A stretch of 64,000 nt of DNA from Forsythia viridissima (GCA_030279155.1 CM059040.1:1059651-1123650); one strand, 5' to 3'. Positions 48,907 to 61,657 are shown, counted from the stretch's first letter. The notes: a model not told the origin generated them from the sequence alone. Made by a program: numbers and translations.

Positions 48907-49900
48907 TCTATACTATATCTAAAAGGCTCTAAAAGAGAGACATTTTTAGACCAAACTATTCTCACTCATATTTTATATTTTCCAATTTGCCCTTGATTAA
49001 TTTAAAAAATCTTTAAAATTGGTCATATTAAATCTTAATTAATTACGACTTTTAAATTTTTCACCTATATATCTATATCTAATAATTAAATCTTAATTAA
49101 CTAAGGCCTTTAAAATTCTTCACATATACATCTACACCCACCCTTTCATTTCATGAATTGAATATAATTAATTAAAAACATTAGCTTTCAATTCTAATCT
49201 ACATCTAAAAGGTCCTAAAGGGCGAAACATTTTTAGATCGGAATATCCTCACTCATATTTTAGATTTTTCAATTTACCCTTGATTAATTTAAAAAAGCCT
49301 TTAAAATTGGTTCAATTAAATCTTAATTAATTAAGACCTTTAAAATTCTTCACATATACATCTATATCTAACAATTAAATCTTAATTAATTAAAGTCTTT
49401 ATAATTATTTACCTATATATCTACATCTAAAAAGTCCTAAAAGGAAGAAATATTTTTGACCAAAATATCCCCACTCATATTTTAGATTTCCAATTGACCC
49501 TTGATTAATTTAAAAGGCCTTTAAAATTGGTTCAATTAAATCTTAATTAATTAAGGCCTTTAAAATTCTTCACCTATACATCTACACTCACCCCTTCATT
49601 TCATGAATTGAATATAATTAATTAGAAACACTAGCCTCTAATCTACGTCTAAAAGGCCATAAGAGGGAGAAATATTTTTAGACCAAAATATCATCACTCA
49701 TATTTTAGATTGACAACATTTTTGGACCAAAATATTATCACTCATATTTTAGATTGACAAGATTTTTTGACAAAAATATCCTCAATCATATTTTAGATTT
49801 TCTAATTTACATTTGATTAATTTAAAGAACCTTTAAAATCGGTTCAATTAAATCTTAATTAATTAAGGCTTTTAAAATTCTTCACCTATACATCTACACC
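48907..49900 (+). repeat. Tandem Helitron 5'-end array
   Basis: Four copies of 'TCTA-AC-T-TCTAAAAGG..CTAAAAG..GAAATATTTTTAGACC' start at 48907, 49198, 49420 and 49642 (spacing 291, 222, 222). Each is followed by 'ccttgattaatttaaa' and 'ttaattaattaag'. A fifth copy, at about 47966, lies on the far side of the solo LTR. Confidence 0.75.
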
Positions 49901-51217
49901 GACCAATTTCATTTCATGAATTTAATATAATTAATGGGAAATACTAGCCTCCAACTCTAATCATCACACATCACTCCAATTCACTATTGTATCAATTTAT
50001 TCATGGGTCGGATGCTTTTTCGCAACGGTTTAAAATAATAAACAAAATTGTGAAAGAACCAAGAATCATGAAAAGTATAGTGGGAAATTACTATTAGGTC
50101 AAAGCATTGAATTGTTATTACCACAAATGGCATAATTATCTTCAAATAGATGTTGATATTGGTAGCTTAGTAATCGTCACCGCAATTTTGCGCCTGGCTT
50201 TGGAGTGCGTTATGACGATGATGGTGGACATGATTTCTTGGTAGAGGCACGGTTGGAGGAGGAATTACCAAAGAGAATGTTTGGTGCTGTCAAGATTTGT
50301 CAAATAGAGGTGGATTCTGCAACATTTGTTGATAATACCATGCCATCAAGAAAGTTTTGCCCTTCGAAGATGAAAATGAAGATGAAGATGAATAATTAGT
50401 TTTATTGTAAATTTTATCATCAGTAAGTTTATGATTTTTCTCAATCATGATGAAAATTTTTGTAATCTTTAGTATAAATGATCTTTACAAAACCAACATC
50501 ACCACATAATAACAGTGGAGCACCAAGTAAATAAAGTTGTAAATGAAGCTTTTACTTATGCTTTAACTTTTATACAAGAAATATAGATGTACAAAATATA
50601 GATATGAGTTACCAATTATTCTTAGCTTATCAACGCATCCCCTTATGTGGAAATGCCAATTTTAGTTTCTTTATGCTTGAACTTTCATTATAAAAGTTTA
50701 AAATGATATGTTTGGACTATTATTTTTAAATTGAAATGATTTCCTTACAATCTATTAATTTTAATATGTGATGGTACTTGAAGTTTTTTAAGTTTTTACA
50801 AGAATTTTATATAACATCGACATCTAATATATCAAGTGTACCCATATTAACATAAATCAATTTCAAGCATAAAAAAAGTAACAAAAGACTGATTTCGAGT
50901 TCAAATGACAAACATTCAGGCGGAATATAAATCCAAAACTTTTAATTCTTGAAACACTATATTGTTGTTGTCTCGAGCCGCTTTTCAGAAGTTCATGATT
51001 AATCATGTTCAGCATTCTATTGTTTGTCCCGAATTTCCAAGCAAATTGTCAATTTCTTTAATTTTTTAATCCAAGTGACATGAGATATTAATTGAAGGCC
51101 GGATAGATAAAATAAGAAAATAGCCATCAAACTTTTATTATTTAAAATTTTTGACAAATAAAAATAAATTCGCAATATTATTACAAAATCATGTGCAAAG
51201 CACGTGTTCTTAACTAG
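48907..51217 (+). mobile_element. Second Helitron of the same family
   Basis: The 5' end is TCTATACTATATCTAAAAGG and the 3' end CTAG|T, preceded by hairpin CATGTGC-AAA-GCACGTG. Three further truncated 5' ends lie inside (starts 49198, 49420, 49642). A reading frame near 50160-50399 (GFGVRYDDDGGHDFLVEARL) has unusual, gene-like composition and could be a captured exon, but I do not recognise it. Confidence 0.7.
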
Positions 51218-51464
51218 TACATATAAAATTCTCTATAAAGTCATTAAAAGCTATTGACATTTTGAATATTCTTAAATTTCGTAGAATTTTAAAAAACCTG
51301 AATTGAATATCGTTTGATTTTATAAGACTTTTTAAAAGTTTTTAAAAATCTATATTGAATAACCCAAGACTTTTATGAAGTTTAAAAAGTCTGAATTAAA
51401 TACACATAGACTTTTAAATTCCATAAAAGTCTTTTCAAGTTTTAATTGAATACATCTCCTCTAA

Positions 51465-51660
51465 GGCTACATTGTTTTACATGCATTTCCTAGATGATTT
51501 CAACATTTACACTTCGATATTGACTCTGAAATGCAAGTATGTTGTAGAAAATAAGCTTGACACAGTAGTCAAATGCATCCAATCGGATTGGCGAGCACAA
51601 TATTTAGATTTTGCTATACTTAGTACTACGACAGTCCGCAGCACACAATAGTTGGGAGGA
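51465..51660 (+). pseudogene. Copia integrase fragment, right half
   Basis: Reads FYMHFLDDFNIYTS, then LKCK, then VENKLDTVVKCIQSDW and AQYLDF: the integrase core with the first (DDF) and second (SDW) acidic residues. About a dozen residues between LKCK and VENK are missing. Joined to 46640-46905 apart from the insertion, it forms one decayed integrase. Confidence 0.7.
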
Positions 51661-53290
51661 TAGAACATTTGAAAAAATCGTAAAGCTACATATTTTATTA
51701 AGAAACTTTGTTAAAAAATACAAAAGTAATCAACTTTGAATTAAACGTACATGAATCAACAAAAAATCATTTAAAACAATCGAGTTTTCATTACACCAAA
51801 CCCGAAAAATTGGAAATTTTGGAAAAATAAATGAAAATCAAATTTACCCATACATAAATATGATAATAAAGCCAAAAAAAAAAAAAAATCATTCTCGATA
51901 AGTGAAAAAAAAAACAATTATGTTGGAGTTATCTATGAAAAACAAAATTGAAATACTCACCGCCGTGACCAGAGAGTTGTCTTCTTCAAATATTTTGTAC
52001 AACTTTCTTTGTAAATGGTCATGCATTCGTCCAAATTTTGATGAGATTTGTACATGAAAGAAAATGACATTTTCTTTTAAATTTTGGAATTGAATATGAA
52101 GGAAATATTGAGGTTTGAAAAATTAGATTGTGTGTTAAGCATAGTATTTTACAAACTTTACCCTTCGAGAAATTAGCATATGTACCTCACTTGAGGAAAT
52201 TAAAGTTGAAATTGATGGAATTATATAAAAAAGCTGAATTATGCATAATGAATGAAAGGTTAAGGACTGAAAAGTCTGATAATAAAGATTGGGAACAAAT
52301 GTGCTTGACGTGCTAAAGGTTAAGACCTAGTTGTGCAAATGTTTAAAGAAAAATAGAAAAATAATGATTTGACTACAAAGATTCAAACCCTGGTCTATAA
52401 AGCAATAATCTTTTTATAATTTACATTTAAATTTGAAAAAAAAAATAAAAATAAAAATCCCAAATTTCAGGGGCACCTCATTATTTACAATCATTTTTTA
52501 ATTAAAATTTAAATGTAAAATGAAAATAAAAAAATCCAAATTTCAGGGCAAAGTGCCCCCAAGCACCCTTCCTCCTCCATAGGAATGGCAACTGGGCGGG
52601 CAAGGTCGGAGCGATCCTTCCCATTCTCGTGCTCTGCCGAATTTTTTTGAGGAGTGTGAACATGGATTAATGTGATAACCTAGTCAAATGTTAATTATTT
52701 GATCAAATTAGTCAAGGCAAATTAAAAGGGGAAAAATGATAAGTCAAACGGTGAAATGACTTTTAAAAACAAATTCAACCTTTCTTTTGTTTTCTTTCTT
52801 CTTTCTTTTCACTTTATCACTTTCAATAAAAGAAAGAAACAGAAGTCGTCCTATTCTCTCTCTCTTTCTTACTCATACCATAATTGAAACTACAAATTTT
52901 GAGATCAAGGAAAAAAAATAGAAAAGTGAAAAAAGTAATAGGAAATATCAAACTTGAAGAAATTAATTCATTTATTTGGCTGCAATACGATGTAATAAGG
53001 GAAATTTTGATTTTAAGAATTTGTTTAATTGTGTGTTTATAGTGGGTTAAGAATTAGCAATTCAATTCCTAGTTTTAATTATTGGATTTTACAAAAATGT
53101 GAATTATAAGTGATATCAATTCACTACAATACAATGACCAATAAGTTTGAATTCAATTTTAATTATTCAATTGTTCTATGAAGTCAACCAAGTAGAATTA
53201 CATAAGCTAGTTTGAAATATTTATTGTTATGGAATTAAATTATGTTAATTAAATGTGTTGAGGTGAGATAAACAAATGATGATTGAAATC

Positions 53291-53605
53291 TAGGGATGGC
53301 AAAAAAACCCGCCGCCCCGGACCCGCCCCGCGCCCAGCCAAGTAATAAGGGCGGGTTTGGGGCAGATTTTTCTGCCCCGGGCCGGGTCCGGAGCAACCCC
53401 GCCCCGCCGCCCTGCGACCCGCCCCTAATTTTTTTTTTTTTTTTGAAAAATCATAGCATATAGTAGAAATTATGGTTTTTACTAAAAATGGAATAAAGAA
53501 GAATCGAACCCGAGTTAAAACTTATAAACTACTAACCTTAACCACTACACCACAACCCAAATCTTATAATTTTTTTGTTTTGTTTGGTACAAATATTTAA
53601 AAATT

Positions 53606-53639
<34 letters not shown>

Positions 53640-53763
53640 ATTATTTTTCAGTTTAACCAAAAAAAAATTCGTGGGGCGGTTGGCGAGTCCAACGACCGCC
53701 GCGCCCCGCGAATTCGCGGGTCGCGGGGCGGGGAGGGGCCGACCCGCCCCATTACTATCCCTA
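53291..53763. mobile_element. hAT MITE inside the gypsy 5' LTR
   Basis: TAGGGATGGCAAAA...TTACTATCCCTA, 473 bases, with perfect 8-bp TSD TTGAAATC (53283-53290, 53764-53771). Both ends are extremely GC-rich ('cgccccg', 'gcgggtcgcggggcgg') around an AT-rich core with an (AT)n run at 53609-53636. It is absent from the 3' LTR, so it inserted after the gypsy element did. Confidence 0.92.
53490..53567 (-). other. tRNA-like A/B-box module in the hAT MITE
   Basis: On the minus strand a B-box-like GGTTCGATTC (53510-53501) lies downstream of an A-box-like TGTAGTGGTTAAGG (53549-53536), with near tRNA spacing. No paired acceptor stem was found, so this is not a functional tRNA. It could be a tRNA- or SINE-derived insertion. 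Confidence 0.35.
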
Positions 53764-55483
53764 TTGAAATCTGTTGTAAGAGAAAGAGACGGATACCGAA
53801 ATAGGTGTTTAGAATGAATTGATATTTAATATTTTATTTTCAAATTACAAATTTAAATTTTGGTTCTTATTATATTATCACCAATGGGAAAGTAGATACT
53901 AATATATGTTGTGGCTACATGTATGTGGGCAACATAGATGAATTTGAATGAGTAAATGGAGATCAAATGTGAAATCGTGCCTTGTTATTTATTATCAATT
54001 TGAATTGAACATAATTGCATTTTTTACTCGGATAATTCTATTTTATCTCAGAAAGCAACTCGAATATTGGATCAATCTATCAACTGGTTTAGTCTTCGAT
54101 AGAAAATTTTGTGAGCGGAAAAAATTAAATATTTCTAGAGAATGACAACTAATTATACTATTATGTTACGTGTGATTTTAAGGACTTATTTTTTCATGTT
54201 ACGTGATTATAATTAAATGTTTATTACATTATAGTATTTTTGAAATTACAAAGAGTGTAAATTGATTACTTGTAAAATAGAATACGTGAAATCTATCATA
54301 AAAGTGTTCATGATTTTATCTATTCTAGTGCACTGAAGAATGTTGGTCATGTTCTATATTACACTGAGGGGGTCTAATTGGCCGTGTACATATAGTTCAC
54401 TGATGGGTCTTGACCATATACTAGGATTTATTATTAGAGGATTTTTGGGACCCAGTTCCATGCACTGAGGGGGCCTTAAGCTCTTCTGTGGGAGTGCATA
54501 CCTATGGGGCAGTTTGCACACGTATGACTATATTACAGATTTTAATTAGATGGTACATTTTGGTGAGATTTTCCAATATATTGTGATGTGATGAAGTTAT
54601 AGTATATATTTTAGCTGATGAATATACTAAGCATATGAGATGATATTACATGCTTGAAATTAATGTGATGTAAATGATCGTTTAAGTTTTTGGGCGTTAT
54701 TTACATTATGAGAATGCCTCTCAATCTTTACTGTGATGTTATAATGTGAATTGTTAAGTATGTGAACTCGTCTTTGATAATATGTATAAGTGAAAATGTA
54801 TAATTATTTTTGAAATTTTCCACCCACTGAGCCTATCGACATATGTATTTTCCAGCAATGATTTTTCTTATCAAATAGCAGATGAGTTTTTAGACAGCTT
54901 TTGGAGATACATCCTTTTGATTTTGGAGTCAAAGCCACACGACAGAGTTATTCTGTATGACTCATTTCATAGAGCATGTACTCATTATTTTGGAGACACG
55001 TGTTCATTTTTGTATATTATTTTACATCACTCGTAAATAGCTAGATGGGCTCACTATGTATTTTTTATATATATTATAGTTTGTTATTTAAATAGTAAAA
55101 TTTTTACAATTTGGCTAGTCTCTATCGCGTATGTTTTGTTGTGGGTATTAGAGGGGCAAATGGTCCCATTTAGTTGTGAATATTGTTGTTGGGTTATGTT
55201 GTATTTTATTTCAGGTTGGTTAATTCAAATTATAGGGGAGATGATGCTGAAATATTTTTTAAAAATAAGTCATAATGAGTTGTAAATTGTTGTAGCCTTG
55301 ATGGAGGATCCAACCTCTAGTTGGTATCTACCATCGGCGTACATCACGTATCGGGTATATAAATTTTTCTTGGGATGGGTCATGTCATATTGGTATCAGA
55401 GCATGGTTTATTGAGTCTGTAGGTTTGCATTATACATGCATTCTAATATTTTAGCATATCATACATATTGTGTAGGTAAGTCA

Positions 55484-56822
55484 TGTGTCATGGCAGCAGA
55501 CCTCACAGGCTCCAAGATATTTTCTCCCACACTCATATTGCTCATGATAGGGATAATCTTAGAGAGACTGAAATAATAGAGGAATTAGTTCATTAACCAC
55601 CTGAATATCCGAGACAGAGAAGTATGGTTAAAGATGATCCAATCGCTGTTGAAAAGATTGCTGCTGCAGTTGTTTCAGGTATGCGCAATACATATATAGA
55701 TTTTAGTATTGAGAGGACAACAAAATTAGGGGCTAAAGTGTTTACAGACACAGCTAATCCTGTAGTTGCTCAAACATGGATGGTTAAATTAGAGAGAGTT
55801 TTTAATGTGATGGGTTGCCCAGATGACACGAAATTACGTCTCGCCACTTTTTTGTTAGAAGATGGATCATATGATTGGTGGCAGTCAGTGCAAAAAAAAT
55901 ATTTAGACCCTTCTGTTATCACATGGGAAGATTGCAAACAAATTTTTTATGATGTTTATTACCCTCCTTCCTATAAAGATGCTAAATAGGATTGAGTTTT
56001 TAAAACTAGTATAGGGGTCTTCGACTGTTGCTAAATATAAGAAAATATTTATTGAACTTTCAAAATATGCATAAGTTCTGGTTGGTAATGAAATTGACAA
56101 ATGCAGACATTTTGAAGATGGGTTAAGATAAGAGATTAGATCATTAGTAACAACGTCAGGCTGGAGTGAATTTGGTAAATTAGTGGAATCAGCTTTGAGA
56201 GTGGAGAAACGTATGTCAGATAAACAAACTGATAAAGAATAGATAAAATTCAGAGCTAGCGATAGTCAGACATGGACAGGAATTTCAAACTACATACCAC
56301 CTCAAAGGGATAACAGAGAATTTCGACATGGTGTTTCTACTTAAGGCCATTTTAAGCCCATATCACGAGGAAGTCAGGGTTCTAGATTCAGCCAGAGTAC
56401 ACTACAGCAGCCAATAAGTAACCGTCCTCATACATAGAGTTCCTTCCAGAGACCATTCACTCCAAGATATAGGAAGAGTTCCAGCATCGCTAAATTTCCT
56501 CATTGTAAGTTCTGTGGAAGATTTCATCTTGGTGAGTGTTTGAAGTTCAAAGGGTTGTTGTCTGTTATCATTGTGGCCAAGCCGGACACATAAGAAGAAA
56601 TTGCCCAGTTCTATTACAGGAGAGTGGCATATCACCAAGGATATTTCCCCAGCAAAGTGTGGGTAGTACGAGACACAATCAGATCCAAGAAAATACTTTG
56701 ACTAATAAAGCAGGTACAAATAGTGGTGTTCAGTCCAATGTAGCGAGTAATAGCAGGGTAAAACTGAAAGGCCAGGTAGGACGTCCAAAGAACCAGGCGA
56801 AAGTTTTTGCTATAACACAGTA
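55484..56822 (+). pseudogene. Gypsy gag
   Basis: The capsid-like part (55624-55989) includes AQTWMVKLERVFNVMGCPDD, then LRLATFLLEDGSYDWWQSV and ITWEDCKQIFYDVYYP, the usual Retrotrans_gag signature. Frames then shift. The nucleocapsid knuckle CYHCGQAGHIRRNC (C-X2-C-X4-H-X4-C) lies at about 56570-56610. Stops at 55987 and several later points break it. Confidence 0.85.
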
Positions 56823-56849
56823 GGCAGTAGAAGAGTCACAAGATGTAAT

Positions 56850-58600
56850 TATGGGTATGTTATCTATTTTTGATAGAGATGCTCGTATTTTAATTGATCA
56901 TGGATCTACACACTCTTTTATTTTAATTGCACTTGCTATATATATGAATCTAGACAGTTGTTTGGTAGTGGAAACACTAGTAAGAGAATCTCTTTTAGCT
57001 AACGATGTATATTGAGATTGTGGGATCAAGGTGAATGATCAGGAGCTCAAGGAAAATTTAATACCTCTTGCTATCCATGATTTTGACGTTATCTTGGGCA
57101 TGGACTTTTTAGCTACAAATCGTGCTTTAGTTGATTATTTTCATAAAGAGGTTGTGTTTAAACAAACCTGTAGTTATATTTAGTGGACATCATAGAATTT
57201 TGCCATCTTGTGTGATATATGCTATTGCCGCTAGAAGATTACTCAAGAAGGGTTGTTGTGTATATTTAGCTCATGTGATTGATACAGATGTTATTAAGAT
57301 AAAACTCGAAGACATCTAAGTTGTCTGAGACTTTCTTGATGTATTTCCAGAAGAATTGTCGGGTTTATCCTCAGATAGGAAAGTTGAGTTTACTATTGAC
57401 TGATTCCGGGAACTGCACCTATTTCAAAAGCACCATATAGAATGGCTCCATCAGAAATGAAAGAGTTAAAAGTTCAGTTACATGGAGAGCACCAGTTTTG
57501 TTTGTGAAGAAGAAAGATGGCACCATGCGATTGTGCATAGACTACAGATAGTTGAATAAAGTGACAATTCGTAATAAATATCATTTGCCACATATTGATG
57601 ATTTATTTGATCTACTTTGGTGTGCTACAGTATTTTCAATGATCGATTTGTGTTCAGGATATCATCAACTAAAAATTAGGGATAGGGATGTATCGAAGAT
57701 TGCTTTTAGAACACGATATGACCATTATGAGTTTCTTGTGATGTCGTTTGGGCTTACCAATGCTCCATCAGCATTTATGGATCTAATGAATAGAATATTT
57801 CATATGTACTTGGACACATTTGTGATTGTATTTATTGATGATATACTAGTGTACTCTTGAGATCAAAATGAGCACAAAAAATACCTCAAAATTATTTTGC
57901 AGACTTTGTAGGACAACTAACTATATGCAAAATTTTGTAAATGTGAATTTTGGCTCGACAAAGTAGTATTTTTGGAGCATGTCAATCTGCAAAGGGAATT
58001 TATGTTGACCCACAGAAGACCGAAGTAGTTGTGAATAGGGAAAGACCTACTAATGTAACAGAAGTACGAAGTTTTCTTGATTTAGCAGGCCAATATCGTC
58101 ATTTTGTAGAAAGCTTTTCTAAAATTTTCCTTCCTTTGACTAGTTCAACAAGAAAGAATACTAATTTTTTGTAGACTGAAGAATGTGAAAAAAGTTTTCT
58201 AAAATTGAAGAGTCGACTAGTTTATGCCCCAGTTCTTACTCTCCGGTCACTAGATAAAGAGTTTGTGATATATAGTGACGCCTCACAACCAGGCCTTGGT
58301 TGTGTTTTGATGCAGAATGAGAAAGTTATAGGTTATTCTTCTAGACAGTTAAAGAAACATGAGAAGAACTATCCTACACATGACTTTGAGCTAGTTGCAA
58401 TTGTGCTAGCGTTGAAGATTTAAAGACATTACTTGTACGACGAGAAATGTCAGATATTTACAGATCATAAAAGTTGAAGGTATATTTTTTATCAAAAAGA
58501 ATTGAACTTGAGACAGGGAGATGGTTAAAGCTAATAAAAAATTATGACTGTAGAATTGATTATCATCTAGGGAAGGCCAATGTAGTTGTTAATGCTATCA
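56850..58600 (+). pseudogene. Gypsy protease, reverse transcriptase and RNase H
   Basis: The protease site reads ILIDHGSTHSF near 56890, so the usual DSG/DxG catalytic triplet is DHG. RT blocks are LFVKKKDGTMRLCIDYR (near 57500), SMIDLCSGYHQLKI, SFGLTNAPSAFMDLMN and VFIDDILVYS (57830-57858, the Asp pair intact). RNase H begins FVIYSDASQPGLGCVL (58262) and continues SSRQLKKHEKNYPTHDFEL. Stops and frame changes near 57320, 57550, 57860, 58175 and 58420 inactivate it. Confidence 0.88.
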
Positions 58601-60150
58601 ATAGGAATACATCAAACTAATACAATTTGCTATTCCTTGTTCGGTGAGTTTAGAGTTTGGAATGCTCAACTATCAGTGACCAGTTTGGGAGCATTATTTG
58701 CAAATTTTCAAGTGAAACCTACTTTGATTGACATAGTTAGAGAAGCTCAGACTCAAGATCCGATATTAAGTAAATTGAAAGAAGAAGTTAGTAATAGTAA
58801 ACATACAGATTATACCATTCGAGATGACGGAGCCTTAGGAAATAGGAAGCATACTATGTGTTCTGGATGATTCAAAGTTAAAGAAAAAAATTCTAGAAAA
58901 GGCACATAGTTCATCTTATGCAATGCATCTGGGTAGTACCAAAATGTATCACATACTTAAAGAATATTATCGGTGGCATGGAATGAAGAGAGAAATAGAT
59001 GAGTTTGTGTCTAGATGTCTTATTTACCAATAGGTGAAACCAGATCGTTAGATAACAGCTGGACTCTTACAGACATTGTCTATTCTCGAGTAGAAATCGG
59101 AGCACATCACTATGGACTTTTATTTGGGCTTTCCCATACTCAGAGTGGTCATTATGTTATATAGATCGTGGTAGACAGATTGACGAAAACTGCTAGATTT
59201 TTGTCGATTAAAGTTACTCACTAGATAAATTGGCAAAAATATATGTTGATGAGATAGTTAGTTTATATGGGCCACCAGTATCCATTGTTTCAAATAGAGA
59301 TTCTCGTTTCACTTCTAAATTTTGGCTTAGTTTGTAGAAAGCCATGGATACTAAACTACATTTTAGTACAACTTTTCACTCACAGACAGACGATCAATTA
59401 GAAATGACTATACAGACTTTAGAAGACATGTTACGGGCTTGTGTGCTTTAGTTTAAAGAGAATTGGAATACTCATCTATCCTTAATAGAATTTGCATATA
59501 ATAACAATTATCATTCTAGTATAAAAATGGCTCCTTTTGAAGCACTATATGGTAGAAAGTGTAGAACTCCAGTTTGTTGGGACAATGTTGGTGAAAGAAA
59601 ATTGTTAAGTCCCGAATTTGTTCAAATTACTGCTGGAAAAGTAAAACTAATCAAAGAAAAGCTAAAGACAGATCAAGACAGACATAAAAACTATGCAAAC
59701 AAACGTAGAAGAAACCTTGAATTTGAAGTTGGAGATAGAGTTTTTCTAAGATTATCTCTATGAAAAGGTGTTCTCAAATTTGGTAAAATGGAAAAATTGA
59801 GTCCAAGATATATCAGTCCATATGAGATTATTGAGCGCATTGGCCCAGTTGCTTGTCGTTTAGCATTGTCAACTGAGTTATCTAGAATTCATAATGTGTT
59901 TCATGTTTCCATGCTCCGTAAGTATATTCCAGATCCGTCTCATGTGTTGGAATCTCAAACAGTTGAGTTGAAAGAGAATCTTACATATGAAGAAAAACCA
60001 ATTGAAATATTAGATAGAAAATAACAAGTTCTGCGAAGTAAAACTATATCAATTGTTAAAGTTTGATGGAAGAATCATACAATAGAAGAGACGACGTGGG
60101 AAAATGAAGATCAAATACGTTCTCAGTATCCTCAACTCTTCAGTACCTAG
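58600..60150 (+). pseudogene. Gypsy integrase and chromodomain-like tail
   Basis: The zinc-binding HHCC region lies at about 58905-59030 (HLGSTKMYHILKEYYRW, SRCLIYQ). Core acidic residues are seen in HITMDF, IVSNRDSRFTSKFW and DDQLEMTIQTLED. Then come FAYNNNYHSS, APFEALYGRKCRTPVCW, FEVGDRVFLRLS, ISPYEIIERIGPVACRLAL, IHNVFHVSMLRKY and the chromodomain-like WKNHTIEETTWENE. At least eight stops or shifts are present. Confidence 0.88.
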
Positions 60151-61657
60151 CCGACTGAATTTCGAGGACAAAATTCATTGAAGGGAGTGAGTTTTATGAT
60201 AACCTAATCAAGTGTAAAGCTAGTCAAATGTTAATTATTTGGTCAAATTAGTCAATGCAAAAAAAAAGGGAAAAATGATAAGTCAGGCGGTGGAATGGCT
60301 TTTAAAAACAAATTCAACCATTCCATTTCTTTTCACTTTATCACTTTCGGCAAAAGAAATAAGTAGTAACCATCCTATTCTCTCTCTTTCTTAATCATAC
60401 CATAATTGATACTACAAATTTTGAAATCAAGGAAAAACAATAGAAAAGTGGGAAAAGTAAGAAACTTCAAACTTGGAGGAATTAATTCATTTCTTTGGCT
60501 GTAATACGAGGTAAGAAGGGAATTTTTGATTTTAAGAATTAGTTTAATTGTGTACTTATAGTGGGTTAAGAATTAGCAATTCAATTTACAGCTTCAATTA
60601 TATATTTTACAAAAAGGAGAATTATAAGTGATATCAATTAACAACAATTGAATGACCAATAAGTTTGACTTCTATTTTAATTATTCAATTATTCTTTGAA
60701 GTCAGCCAAGTGGAATTACATAAGTAAATGTTTATTGTTATATAATTAAATTATATTAATTAAACGTGTTGGGTGAGATAAACAAATGATGATTGAAATA
60801 TGTTGAAAGAGAAAGAGATGGGTACCGAAATGGGTGTTTGGAAGGAATTGATTTCTAATATTTTATTTTCAAATTATAGATTCAGATTTTGGTTCTTATC
60901 ATATTATCATCAATGGAAAATTAGATATTAATATATATTATGGATATAAGTATGTGAGCAATATGGATGAATTTGAATGAGTTTTGGAGATACATCCCTT
61001 TGATTTTGGGCAGCTTTTGGAGATACATCCCTTTGATTTTGGAGTCAGAGCCACACGACAGAGCTAGTCTGTATGACTCATTTCATAGAGCTTGTAGTCA
61101 TTATTTTGGGGGCACGTATTTATTTTTGGATACTATTTTGCATCATTAATAAATGCTAGGTGGGCTCATTATGTATTTGTATCCATATATATAGTTTATG
61201 CTATTTAAATAGTAAAAGTTTTACAATTCAGCTAGTCTATCGCGTTGTTTTGTTGTGTGTATTGGAGGCGCAAATAGTCCCATGTAGTTATGAATATTGT
61301 TGTTGGGATATGTGATATTTTATTTCAGTTTGGTTAGTCCAAATTATAGGAGGAGTTAATGCCGAAATTTTCTTAAAAATAAGTCATAAGTTGTAATTTG
61401 TAGTAGTCTTGATGATAGATCCATCCAATAGTTGGTATCTACCATCGATGTACATCACGTCTCGGGTATTTAAATATTGTCTGGGACGAGTCGTGTCAAT
61501 TAATTAATTTTATTTTTTAATATTATTATTTATTTTTTAAGTATGATTTAAATTTTAAAAATAAAATAAAAATATTTGGGGGTGAGAGCCACGTTCTCCG
61601 TCCTCGCTCCAATTATCTAACGAGGCAGGTTAGAGGCAAGATATTTTTCCATCCCTA

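Larger units (their letters stand above)
46909..51461. mobile_element. PIF/Harbinger-like TIR insertion carrying other elements
   Basis: Ends GAGGTGTATTTAATTTAGA and rc-right GAGGAGATGTATTCAATTAA, with 3-bp TSD TAA (46906-46908, 51462-51464). It lies exactly between two halves of a copia integrase. The edges carry 'gacttttatgaattt'-type text in opposite orientation. Cargo inside: a Helitron 5'-end piece, the solo LTR and the whole second Helitron. No transposase was seen. Confidence 0.6.
52671..61498 (+). mobile_element. Decayed Ty3/gypsy retrotransposon with chromodomain-type 3' end
   Basis: 5' LTR 52671-55387, 3' LTR 60195-61498, and a perfect 5-bp TSD ATTAA (52666-52670, 61499-61503). PBS TGGTATCAGAGCATGG at 55391. 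Purine-rich AAGGGAGTGAG lies before the 3' LTR. The domain order gag, protease, RT, RNase H, integrase, chromodomain-like fits the plant Tekay/Del-type group. Numerous stops and shifts are present. The 5' LTR is longer because of the nested hAT and because the 3' LTR lacks about 0.9 kb (the equivalent of about 53955-54885). The diverged LTRs indicate an old insertion. Confidence 0.92.
52580..61657. mobile_element. hAT MITE split by a gypsy element
   Basis: The left end TAGGAATGGCAACTGGGCGG (52580-52665) and right end ...TTTTTCCATCCCTA (61504-61657) are the two halves of one short hAT element. TSD CTCCTCCA/CTCCGCCA (7 of 8). The gypsy insertion with its own TSD lies between. Confidence 0.75.
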
